This document shows, piece by piece, positions 1 to 7,645 of a stretch of 64,000 nucleotides of DNA; the stretch's first letter is position 1, and every line of letters starts with the position of its first letter. This DNA comes from Desulfobulbaceae bacterium (lineage in GTDB: Bacteria; Desulfobacterota; Desulfobulbia; Desulfobulbales; SURF-16). A program made the position numbers and the translations under genes. Location: the NCBI GenBank assembly GCA_020444175.1, contig JAHLLM010000022.1:18028-82027 (forward strand), read 5' to 3'. The notes below the pieces were generated by a model. It did no database searches. It saw nothing but the letters and a program-made list of their open reading frames with translations, and was not told the origin of the DNA.

Positions 1-705
1 TTCATAATACCAAGTGCCATTCTCTTCACGCTGCCGATGGTCACTGCTGATGCCATGATTACGAAACAGTCTCATTTTCTCGGCCATCTCTGCATCATCA
101 GTCATCACCATTCCTCCTTCACACGTGGTAATGTGCTTTACCGGGTGAAAGCTGAAAACGGTGAGATCAGCCAGGCGGCCTACTGATTCCTCATTTTCTT
201 TTGCGCCAAGAGCATGACAGCCATCGGCAACAAGAATGAGATTGTATTCATCTGCAATTTTTCGCAGTGCACCATAATCACAAGGCTGTCCTGCATAGTC
301 TACAGCGATAATTGCCTTGGTCCGCTGAGTGATATGCTGCCTTATTTTTTCTGGATCAAGCAACAGGGTATGAGAATCGACATCACAGAAAACAGGTCGT
401 CCCCCTTGATAGACAATGCAGTTGGCTGTGGCGACAAATGTCATCGCCGGGACGATGACCTCATCATCAGGGCCAATACCGATGGCATACATTGCAGCAT
501 GAAGGGCCGCTGTTCCGCTGCTCACCGCAACACCAAAAGAGGTATCAACAAATCGGCAAACCGCCTTTTCAAATTGTGCGACATTGGGTCCCGTAGTCAA
601 CCAGTCGGAATGCAGCACATCGACAACAGCCTGGATATCTTCTTCCGTTATGATTTGTCTGCCGTATGGGATAAATGGCAGTTGTTGAGTTTTTGCCGGC
701 TTCAT
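1..705 (-). CDS. pseC: PseC, UDP-4-amino-4,6-dideoxy-L-AltNAc transaminase (3' end beyond window)
   Basis: This is the N-terminal 235 codons of a DegT/DnrJ/EryC1-family PLP aminotransferase, cut by the left edge. The start ATG at 705 lies 2 bases after the PseB stop codon, so the two are translationally linked. The N-terminus reads YGRQIITEEDIQAVVDVL followed by SDWLTTGP, the usual PseC opening. The PLP-binding region is visible as DGCHALGA and then SFHPVKHITTCEGG, whose Lys should form the Schiff base. PseC transfers an amino group from glutamate to the 4-keto sugar made by PseB, the second step to CMP-pseudaminic acid. Later pathway genes (pseH, pseG, pseI, pseF) would lie to the left. PseC is preferred over other DegT transaminases because of the PseB neighbour. 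Confidence 0.93.
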   Translation of the reverse strand, partial: MKPAKTQQLPFIPYGRQIITEEDIQAVVDVLHSDWLTTGPNVAQFEKAVCRFVDTSFGVAVSSGTAALHAAMYAIGIGPDDEVIVPAMTFVATANCIVYQGGRPVFCDVDSHTLLLDPEKIRQHITQRTKAIIAVDYAGQPCDYGALRKIADEYNLILVADGCHALGAKENEESVGRLADLTVFSFHPVKHITTCEGGMVMTDDAEMAEKMRLFRNHGISSDHRQREENGTWYYE

Positions 706-707
706 TA

Positions 708-1964
708 TTATGCCACAGCCTGCTCTTTCTCTTTCCCTGGCACTTCGCGGATATCGCCATAAACAATCCGCCGTAACTCTTCTACACCTAGCCATGATTG
801 ATTATTGTCACTGGTATAGATAAAATCTTCCGGCAATTTCTTCCCACCACGATAATTTTCCTGCTCCCACCAGTCCATAGCCGGCAAAATGACATACATC
901 CCCTTATAGCTGATGGTATTTCTTCCTTCATCCTCACCGGTAAGAGCTTCGTGCAACTTTTCTCCCGGACGGATGCCAATGTTCTTTATCTTGCAATCCG
1001 GAGCTATCGCCCTGGCCAGATCCATTATCCGCATACTTGGAATGATCGGCACAAAAATCTCCCCACCTTCCATGTAGTGAAAGGCTTTCAAAACGAGCTC
1101 CACGGCCTCTTCAAGAGTAATCCAAAACCTGGTCATGCGATCATCTGTTATTGTAATGGTCCCGCTTTTCTTCTGTTCAAGAAAGAGCGGTATAACACTG
1201 CCCCGGCTGCCTATAACATTGCCGTAGCGCACACATGCAAATCGGGTAATTTTTTCACCTGCATAGGCATTGCCCTGAACAAACAGCTTGTCGGAACAGA
1301 GCTTCGTGGCTCCGTAGAGATTAACCGGATTCACGGCCTTGTCCGTGGACAGGGCGATAACTTTTTTCACCCCCGTATCTATGGCTGCATCAATAACGTT
1401 TTGTGCACCATGAACATTTGTCTTTACTGCCTCAAATGGATTATATTCACATGCAGGCACCTGTTTTAAGGCCGCGGCATGAACAACCATATCCACCCCG
1501 TCCATTGCCCGACGCAACCGATCACCGTCACGCACATCGCCGATAAAAAATCGCAGTCTGGGATCATCCTTGAAAGCGATACGCATTTCATGTTGCTTCA
1601 ACTCGTCGCGACTATAAATCCTGATGACCTTGGGGTTGTATTTTTCGAGCATTATACGGCAAAAATGCTTGCCAAAGGATCCCGTACCACCTGTAAGGAG
1701 GATCGCCTGCTCGTTCCAATCAATAGCATTCATATTTTTCACCCCTTTATTAAGGACTTTCTTTGCCTGCACAATTGTTTTTTTCTTACCATAAACAAGG
1801 TCTTTTATTTGCCCCAATACGGAGATATCCTTTTCAGAATATCTCCTTTGTCCTCCATTCGTTCTCTCTGGATTGACAAATTCTTCAAATTCATTCTGCC
1901 AGTAACGAATGGTAGAAACCGGCAGATCCAATTCCTGGCTTACCTGCTTGATTCTCAAACTCAT
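708..1964 (-). CDS. pseB: MerR-type HTH domain fused to PseB, UDP-GlcNAc C6-dehydratase/C5-epimerase
   Basis: One open frame of 418 residues carries two domains. Residues 1-75 are a MerR-type winged helix (LRIKQVSQELDLPVSTIRYW, then GGQRRYSEKDISVLGQIKDL). From residue 78 (Met codon at 1733) onward it is a complete PseB: Rossmann glycine motif LLTGGTGSFGKHF, then STDKAVNPVNLYGATK with the catalytic Tyr-x3-Lys. The start at 1964 is chosen because AGGTGGG lies just upstream; the frame extends to 2018 without a better start. The internal Met at 1733 also has a GGGGTG about 8 bases upstream, so a free PseB could be made from the same mRNA. PseB starts pseudaminic acid synthesis in the cytoplasm. 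Known PseB proteins have no HTH, so the fusion is unusual. Confidence 0.9.
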   Translation of the reverse strand: MSLRIKQVSQELDLPVSTIRYWQNEFEEFVNPERTNGGQRRYSEKDISVLGQIKDLVYGKKKTIVQAKKVLNKGVKNMNAIDWNEQAILLTGGTGSFGKHFCRIMLEKYNPKVIRIYSRDELKQHEMRIAFKDDPRLRFFIGDVRDGDRLRRAMDGVDMVVHAAALKQVPACEYNPFEAVKTNVHGAQNVIDAAIDTGVKKVIALSTDKAVNPVNLYGATKLCSDKLFVQGNAYAGEKITRFACVRYGNVIGSRGSVIPLFLEQKKSGTITITDDRMTRFWITLEEAVELVLKAFHYMEGGEIFVPIIPSMRIMDLARAIAPDCKIKNIGIRPGEKLHEALTGEDEGRNTISYKGMYVILPAMDWWEQENYRGGKKLPEDFIYTSDNNQSWLGVEELRRIVYGDIREVPGKEKEQAVA

Positions 1965-2271
1965 TTTCCCACCTGTATTTTTTTGAGAGCTGGAATAAAA
2001 AATGTGCACAACATACATGTTTCACTAACCGTATCGTCTAAAAAACACAAAGCTAAAGTAAACTTTACGTTTTACTTTTGAGCAAATTGCATACCACCCA
2101 CGAAAAATACATTTTTACATGTTATATTAGCTAGTTAATGTTTTTTAGTTGAATATAAAAAAGGAAAAGATGGAATTTACTGCCGCGTTCCTGACGGTTC
2201 GAGGTAAAAATTGACATTGCCAATGGAAATTGGTGAACTTGAAAACAGACGCTTCTTGAGACAGGAATAAG
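1965..2271. other. Intergenic region between flagellin and merR-pseB
   Basis: About 300 bases with no credible gene. It is AT-rich. The one structured site is a dyad, AAAGTAAA at 2055-2062 and TTTACTTT at 2071-2078, separated by 8 bases and lying about 90 bases upstream of the MerR-PseB start. A small CCAAT/ATTGG stem near 2220-2233 lies just after the flagellin stop but has no T-run, so it is not a convincing terminator. Confidence 0.5.
2055..2078 (-). promoter_or_regulatory. Candidate operator dyad upstream of merR-pseB
   Basis: Perfect 8-base inverted arms (AAAGTAAA and TTTACTTT) flank an 8-base spacer, and a second nested palindrome GTAAACTTTAC lies inside. MerR-family regulators bind dyads in their own promoter regions, so autoregulation by the fused HTH is possible. 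No clear -35/-10 pair was identified around it, so the assignment is tentative. Confidence 0.3.
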
Positions 2272-5200
2272 TCAGGCCACCAGACTCAAGAGGCTCTCCG
2301 CACTTTTATTGGCCTGCAGCATGGCAAAGGAACCTGCCTGAGTAAGGATTTGAATTTTTGAAAAAATGGCGGCCTCTTCGCCAAAATCCACATCACGGAT
2401 GGTTGATTCAGCAGAAAAGACATTGACCATGGTTGTTGAAATGTTTGCAATCGTTGAACCAAGCTGATTCTGTATTGAGCCCAAATCAGAACGGACCTTT
2501 TCAAGATCACTCAATGCCGCATCCGCAACAGTCATGGCGCTTTGCGCCCCATCCTGCGTCAATACATTTATCTGGGACAGACGCAAAATTTCGCTCATTC
2601 CCATTCTTGTAGTCGCATATTCGCCCCCGTCATTTTCTCCGAGAATGGAACCGGCAGCAAGATGGGAGCCCCCTTGCAGAGTCAAAGGATAGCTCACAGC
2701 ATTATTTCCTTGGGTGACAATACTTTCAGAAAGGATGGAACCGGCTTGATGGATTATTCCTCCAATTGCCACAATAGGACTTGTCAGATAGGTCCCCTCG
2801 GCGATGACGCTTCCCGAAGCTATTACAGAGCCAGCCGCCAAGAGCATATCGCTGTCATGGCTTACAACTTCATCTTGGGCCAATGTGATGCTCCCACCCA
2901 AAGTTGATCCATTTTTCAGGGCGGATCCATCGGCTATGACGGATCCAGCCCCAAACATCATATCACTCACCAAAGTTACATCTTCCGCTAATTCCGCAAC
3001 CCCATTCACTTTTGTTCCAGCCTTGATGAGCGTTCCACCATTATTGGCAATGTCTGAACCGGCCAAAAGAGTCATTTCCCCATGCAACTCCATTTCTGCT
3101 GCTAATTCATATTCATCAAGTCCGAGAGATGAGCCCTCGGTAATAAAACTTCCGGCTGCAAAAGATGACCCTGCTGCGGCTTCAAGCTCACTGCTGATAA
3201 GCATGTCACTGCCAAGGACCATATTCTCCCGAATTTTCATACCGCTTATCAGAGTGGCGTCAGCGTAAAGCACCGAATTATAAGTAATGAAGCTGTTGAA
3301 GGCTAAAGAGGATCCGGTAACAAGGGACATACCCCCTGTGACATCCATATCCTGAACAAGGGTTATGGCGTCAGCATCGACATGACTGCCGCTAGCCAGC
3401 AAACTGCTTGCCGCAAATTCCGATCCTGCCACAAGGCTCATGCTTCCTGTCACCGCCATATTTTGCGTTAAGATCAATTTATCTGCGTCAACATGGCTTC
3501 CGGCGGTAAGTACACTCCCTGCCTCAATTCGGGAACCTGCAGTCAAATCATTCTGCCCGACAAGGTTCATATCGGCGGCAACATTCATAATGGCAGTGAG
3601 TGTCACAGGATCTGCATCCACATGAGAACCGCCTTCAAGTACGCTACCCGCCTCTATGCGTGTCCCTGCGGCCATGGTTGCATCTTGGCCGAGCAGAGTT
3701 GTATTTGCCCCGCAATTCATAACCCCGGTCAAGACAAGAACGTCGTTATCAACATGGGAACCTACAGCAAGATCGCTTTCTGTCTCAATGCGAGAAGTGG
3801 AAGAAAGCGAGGCATCCTGGCCAAGCAAGGTCATATCAGCAGCAACATTCATAATGGCAGTGAGTGTCACAGGATCAGCATCCACATGGGAGCCGTTTTC
3901 AAATACGCTACCAGCCTCTATACGCGTTCCTGCGGCCAGGGTTGCATCCTGCCCGAGCAAGGTCATATTGGCACCTGTATTCATGACACCGGTTAGCGTA
4001 ATCGTGTCAGAATCAACATGAGAATCTACAGCAAGGCTACTGCCCGCCTCAAGACGGGAGCCAGCTTGGAGCACGACTCCGCCTGCAACGGTTACATTCT
4101 GAGCGACATCAAGTGTTGCAGGAACCATGGGAGCGGTTACAATATCGGGCCCCACCAAAGGACCACCTGCTGTTAAAGTAAAGGTCTGGCCTGCCGGTAT
4201 AACTGTACCAACGGCTAAGATTGTGCCTGCATTGAGCAAGCTGTTATTTGCTACAGTGCTGGGGCCATTGGAGGAGGCGATAGCTGCGATGCTTCCGTTC
4301 CCGGTCAAAATTGTTCCTGAACCGAGTGTGGAACCAATGGCTACGGTAGAGCCGGTAGCAAGCACACTGTTTGCGGTTATGGTTGCAGGCCCGTTGGTGG
4401 CTGCAATAAGGTCGATGGTTGTACTTCCAGTTAAGATCGTTCCCGAACCAAGGCTTGATCCGGCTGCAAGTACGGATCCGGCGGTTAAGACAGAATTTGA
4501 TGTCAGGGTGCTGTTGCCGTTTGTACTGGGAATTGCCGACACGGTCACATTTCCGGTCAATACCGTTCCCGAGCCAAGTGTGGAACCAGTGGTCACAGTA
4601 GAGCCGGCAGTCAGCACACTGTTTGCGGTTATGGTTGCAGGCCCGTTGGTGGCTGCAATAAGGTCGATGGTTGTACTTCCAGTTAAGATCGTTCCCGAAC
4701 CAAGGCTTGATCCGGCTGCAAGTACGGATCCGGCGGTTAAGACAGAATTTGATGTCAGGGTGCTGTTGCCGTTTGTGGCGGCAATTGCAGCTACTGTGGC
4801 ACTCCCTCCAAGTATTGTACCGGAGGCAATCACGGATGCTGCACGCAGAATCGACCCTGCAGCCACAACACTCGATCCGTTTGTAAAAGGTATTGCCTCA
4901 ATAACCGCATTTCCCTGCAAAACAGTACCGGAGGCAATTACTGACCCCGCAGACAATCGGGATCCAGTCAAGACAGAGCTGTCTGCAGTGGTTGCAGCAG
5001 TTGCGGCAATGCTCGCATCCCCTTTAAATGGTGTTCCAGAAGGAATGACACGTCCGATATCAAGAACGGTTCCCGCTCCCAGCACACTGTTTGCGGAAAG
5101 CACAGAACCGGCTAATATTCTACTTGCCCTGCCGGTTACTCCTGTATCTTCCAGGTATGCATCTCCTGCCAGGATATCTGTTGAAACAATCTTCGAGCCT

Positions 5201-6462
5201 GCCCCAAGTGAACTGCCTTCGCCCATCACAGTGGAGGCAGTGAGAACAATATCGGAAGCAAAAATATCTCCTGCCAAGTCCTGTCCGGCGAGCCAGCCTG
5301 CGGCAAGAATTGATCCGGCAGCAAGCACTGATCCGGATGAGAGTGTGGATTCCGAGACCATGGTTGAATCTCCGGATGTTTCCAGATCCGTTGTCAGGGA
5401 AACGACTTCTCCGCCCCCTACATCGGTTACTCTGACATCCTGTGATCCTTTCTGTTTCAGCTGAATGTAACCAAGTGTAGAGAGATCATCGCCCCCAAAA
5501 ACCGCATCAATTCCCGGACCGCCATCAACCTTAATTGCCCGGCCATCAGCTGAAGAAAGTAAAAGCCGGCCACTCGAATCAACACTGGCTACAACACCAT
5601 GTTCTTCCGTTTTCTGATTGATAGCTTTAACCAGAGCGCCGTCTCCATCATTATCTCGGACTTGAAGCTCACCAATAGTCACACCATTTATAGTGAAATC
5701 ATGATCCGTCATACCGGCAATGAGAGCAAATGTTGTGCGCGATGAAACAACGGCATGGGCTGATATGCCAAGTTCGTCATTCAATGCCGAGATCGTATCA
5801 GCCAGAGCAGCCAGGCTATGCTCCCTGCTGTTATCATAAAGCACCTGGGTAGGAGCAATAATATATGGTCTATTTTTCTGATTGCTGAAAATACTTATTT
5901 CAACAAGGCCGGGCTGATCGTTACGAAGAGAGAGTTTTCCTTTGACAATATGGCCCAATTTACTGGATTGGGAGGGGGGAATGGAAATGTTGACATCCTC
6001 ACCAACGTAACTTCCCACCTGAATACGTTTATTTTGAAAGCTGCCCGAGAGGAGGCGTTGATTATTAAAAGACGTTGTGGTGGCAATACTGTCCAGCTCC
6101 TGAAGAAGCTTAGATATATCAGCCTGGATTGCTTCACGGGACTCCGTGGTCTGCCCGTCCTGGGCCGCCTGGATGGCCTTGGTTTTGATGGTATGGAGGA
6201 TATTGATGGATTCTTCCAGAGCGCCGTCCGCTACCTGCACAACGGATATGGCATCATTTGCATTCCTGACAGCCTGCCCCAGCCCCAGGGCCTGGGAGCG
6301 CAATGAATCGGCAATATACATTCCGGAGGAATCATCTGCCGCCTTGTTGATGCGCAATCCTGATGACAATTTTTCCAGTGAAGAAGCAGCAGCCCCTTCA
6401 TTTTTCAGGGCAGTCAGCCTGGAATTCATTGCAGCTATGTTATTATTAATTCGCAGTGTCAT
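2272..6462 (-). CDS. fliC: Giant flagellin with hexapeptide-repeat central domain
   Basis: At 1396 residues this is several times the usual flagellin length (about 270-550). Residues 1-165 are a normal D0/D1 N-terminus (MTLRINNNIAAMNSRLTALK, SSGLRINKAADDSSGMYIAD). The last 112 residues are a normal C-terminal D1/D0 (AESTIRDVDFGEEAAIFSK), so filament assembly should be possible. Residues about 255-320 contain a flagellin-IN type motif (TINGVTIGELQVRDNDGDG). From about 373 to 1282 the chain is Ser/Thr-rich repeats of six residues such as LAAGSS, LGSGTI and LTGSTT, arranged in 42- and 44-residue super-repeats. This fits the left-handed beta-helix rule [LIV]-[GAED]-x2-[STAV]-x. The many Ser/Thr are plausible sites for pseudaminic acid, whose genes lie directly downstream. 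The start at 6462 is fixed by the flagellin N-terminus. Confidence 0.95.
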   Translation of the reverse strand: MTLRINNNIAAMNSRLTALKNEGAAASSLEKLSSGLRINKAADDSSGMYIADSLRSQALGLGQAVRNANDAISVVQVADGALEESINILHTIKTKAIQAAQDGQTTESREAIQADISKLLQELDSIATTTSFNNQRLLSGSFQNKRIQVGSYVGEDVNISIPPSQSSKLGHIVKGKLSLRNDQPGLVEISIFSNQKNRPYIIAPTQVLYDNSREHSLAALADTISALNDELGISAHAVVSSRTTFALIAGMTDHDFTINGVTIGELQVRDNDGDGALVKAINQKTEEHGVVASVDSSGRLLLSSADGRAIKVDGGPGIDAVFGGDDLSTLGYIQLKQKGSQDVRVTDVGGGEVVSLTTDLETSGDSTMVSESTLSSGSVLAAGSILAAGWLAGQDLAGDIFASDIVLTASTVMGEGSSLGAGSKIVSTDILAGDAYLEDTGVTGRASRILAGSVLSANSVLGAGTVLDIGRVIPSGTPFKGDASIAATAATTADSSVLTGSRLSAGSVIASGTVLQGNAVIEAIPFTNGSSVVAAGSILRAASVIASGTILGGSATVAAIAATNGNSTLTSNSVLTAGSVLAAGSSLGSGTILTGSTTIDLIAATNGPATITANSVLTAGSTVTTGSTLGSGTVLTGNVTVSAIPSTNGNSTLTSNSVLTAGSVLAAGSSLGSGTILTGSTTIDLIAATNGPATITANSVLATGSTVAIGSTLGSGTILTGNGSIAAIASSNGPSTVANNSLLNAGTILAVGTVIPAGQTFTLTAGGPLVGPDIVTAPMVPATLDVAQNVTVAGGVVLQAGSRLEAGSSLAVDSHVDSDTITLTGVMNTGANMTLLGQDATLAAGTRIEAGSVFENGSHVDADPVTLTAIMNVAADMTLLGQDASLSSTSRIETESDLAVGSHVDNDVLVLTGVMNCGANTTLLGQDATMAAGTRIEAGSVLEGGSHVDADPVTLTAIMNVAADMNLVGQNDLTAGSRIEAGSVLTAGSHVDADKLILTQNMAVTGSMSLVAGSEFAASSLLASGSHVDADAITLVQDMDVTGGMSLVTGSSLAFNSFITYNSVLYADATLISGMKIRENMVLGSDMLISSELEAAAGSSFAAGSFITEGSSLGLDEYELAAEMELHGEMTLLAGSDIANNGGTLIKAGTKVNGVAELAEDVTLVSDMMFGAGSVIADGSALKNGSTLGGSITLAQDEVVSHDSDMLLAAGSVIASGSVIAEGTYLTSPIVAIGGIIHQAGSILSESIVTQGNNAVSYPLTLQGGSHLAAGSILGENDGGEYATTRMGMSEILRLSQINVLTQDGAQSAMTVADAALSDLEKVRSDLGSIQNQLGSTIANISTTMVNVFSAESTIRDVDFGEEAAIFSKIQILTQAGSFAMLQANKSAESLLSLVA
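4361..4524. repeat. 164-bp perfect direct repeat inside flagellin, copy 1
   Basis: Identical base for base to 4613-4776. The offset is 252 bp, which is 84 codons or two 42-residue super-repeats, so recombination between copies would keep the frame. Confidence 0.95.
4613..4776. repeat. 164-bp perfect direct repeat inside flagellin, copy 2
   Basis: Second copy of the 4361-4524 sequence. Both code for the same stretch of hexads ending in the LTGSTTIDLIAATNGPAT segment. The lack of even silent differences points to a recent duplication or gene conversion. Confidence 0.95.
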
Positions 6463-6526
6463 TTCTAGGCAGGGATTCGATTCTCTGTTTTATCTTTTTG
6501 TCAATTTCACCTCCCTTCTATCAACA

Positions 6527-6542
6527 TGCAAATAACAAACCA
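6527..6542 (-). promoter_or_regulatory. Candidate sigma-54 promoter of the flagellin gene
   Basis: On the minus strand the sequence TGGTTTGTTATTTGCA has the invariant GG and GC dinucleotides 12 bases apart, as in -24/-12 promoters (consensus TGGCACG-N4-TTGCW). The predicted start near 6516 gives a leader of about 54 bases. Sigma-54 control of late flagellar genes is known in several proteobacteria; a sigma-28 site was looked for and not found. Confidence 0.4.
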
Positions 6543-6677
6543 TCTTATACCCATTATTTTTTCACTGTTATTCCAAGACATTAAATAAAAAAAATGTCCT
6601 GGCTTGATGATCACGGCAATTTTTTCCCAGCTGGATACTCACTATCGCGATGAAAATAAATCCCTGCCGCTTATAAA

Positions 6678-6724
6678 AAAAACAGCCAATTTCAAAAGAA
6701 GGCTTTAAAATTGGCTGTTTTTTA
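6678..6724 (-). terminator. Rho-independent terminator after tatC copy 1
   Basis: A 12-base stem, AACAGCCAATTT paired with AAATTGGCTGTT, is flanked by A-runs and T-runs on both sides. It lies 34 bases past the tatC stop and upstream of the flagellin promoter, so it insulates the two units. Confidence 0.85.
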
Positions 6725-6757
6725 TGTTTTTTCTATCCCCATCGCACACGTACATGC

Positions 6758-7521
6758 TCATTCATTTTGCTCCACCTCCTGTACATCAAATCCGGCCAGT
6801 TTCTTACGACCAAGAAGCCAGACAGCAATAATACTCACCTCGTACAATATGACCATGGGGATACCCATAAGGCATTGATTGACAATGTCCGGGGTTGGCG
6901 TGAGGATAGCGGCGATGATGAACGATATCAAAAAAGCGTATTTTCTGTTTTTGCGCAGAAAAGGGCCGTCCACAATGCCGACTTTGGCAAGCAGCACCAT
7001 AAAGACAGGGAGTTCGAAGACAACTCCAAAGGCAATGAGCAGCCGCAGGCTCAGGGAAAAATATTCTTTAACGGTTGGAAGGGCACTGAGAAAATCGGTT
7101 GTATAGCCCATGAGAAAGCGGAAGGCCGGGGGGAAAACCACATAATAGCCAAAAGTGGCTCCGCCAAGAAAACAAATGGATGACAGGATCGTGAAAGGCA
7201 GCACCACCCTTTTTTCATGATCATAAAGGCCGGGAGCCACAAAGGCCCATATCTGCCAGAATATTACCGGAGTCGCGAACAGAATGCCGCTCACCAAGGC
7301 TAATTTCAGATAAAAAAAAAGGCCTCCTGGTAGGATGTAAAAATCAGCTGAGATCCTTCCGGAAGAACTTCATAGAGGGGGCGCAAAAACCATTCGCCTA
7401 TCCCCTGAACAAAATAATAGGACACCCCAAAACCGATGCAAACGGCAACAAGGGAACGGATGAGACTGTTGCGAAGGTCCCGCAGATGGTCGGTGAGGGC
7501 CTGTTTTTCAAGAGTATCCAT
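6758..7521 (-). pseudogene. tatC: TatC (copy 1), interrupted by a -1 frameshift in a T9 run
   Basis: Two pieces together make one TatC-like polytopic membrane protein of the twin-arginine translocase. The first (7521 to 7306, 71 residues) starts MDTLEKQALTDHLRDLRNSL and stops just after EAFFFI. The second, read in another frame from about 7300 to 6758, continues with LVSGILFATPVIFWQIWAFVAPGLYDHEKR. On the coding strand the junction is a run of nine T; ten T would give EAFFFYLKLALVSG and restore a full protein. The gene may be broken, decoded by slippage at the homopolymer, or intact with a sequencing error. A complete tatB-tatC pair exists at 30.8-31.9 kb, so loss would be tolerable. No ribosome-binding site is obvious before 7521. 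Confidence 0.85.
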
Positions 7522-7645
7522 AAAAAAATAAGATTTTTAATTTTAGATTTTAAGTTTTAAGTAGCTCGTCAATATAGTACCAGGAGATGCTCTGGTCAAG
7601 AAACAATACCAACGTCATTGAAATATCGCTGCAAAACCGGTATGT

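Noticed and set aside
2030..2070. TAAAGTTT on the minus strand, a perfect sigma-28 -35 element upstream of merR-pseB
   Set aside because: The nearest -10-like sequence (GACGATAC) is 21 bases away instead of 11, so the pair is not functional as read.
3493..4021. Further overlapping plus-strand frames within flagellin
   Set aside because: Same cause; they follow the repeat period and have no ribosome-binding sites.
4127..5464. A 445-codon open frame on the plus strand, antisense to flagellin
   Set aside because: It is a by-product of the repeat codon pattern of the flagellin on the other strand; its protein is a low-complexity Val/Pro/Ala repeat with no start signal.
6600..6625. A second GG/GC pair resembling a sigma-54 site upstream of flagellin
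   Set aside because: The dinucleotides are 10-11 bases apart, not 12, and the site is farther from the gene.
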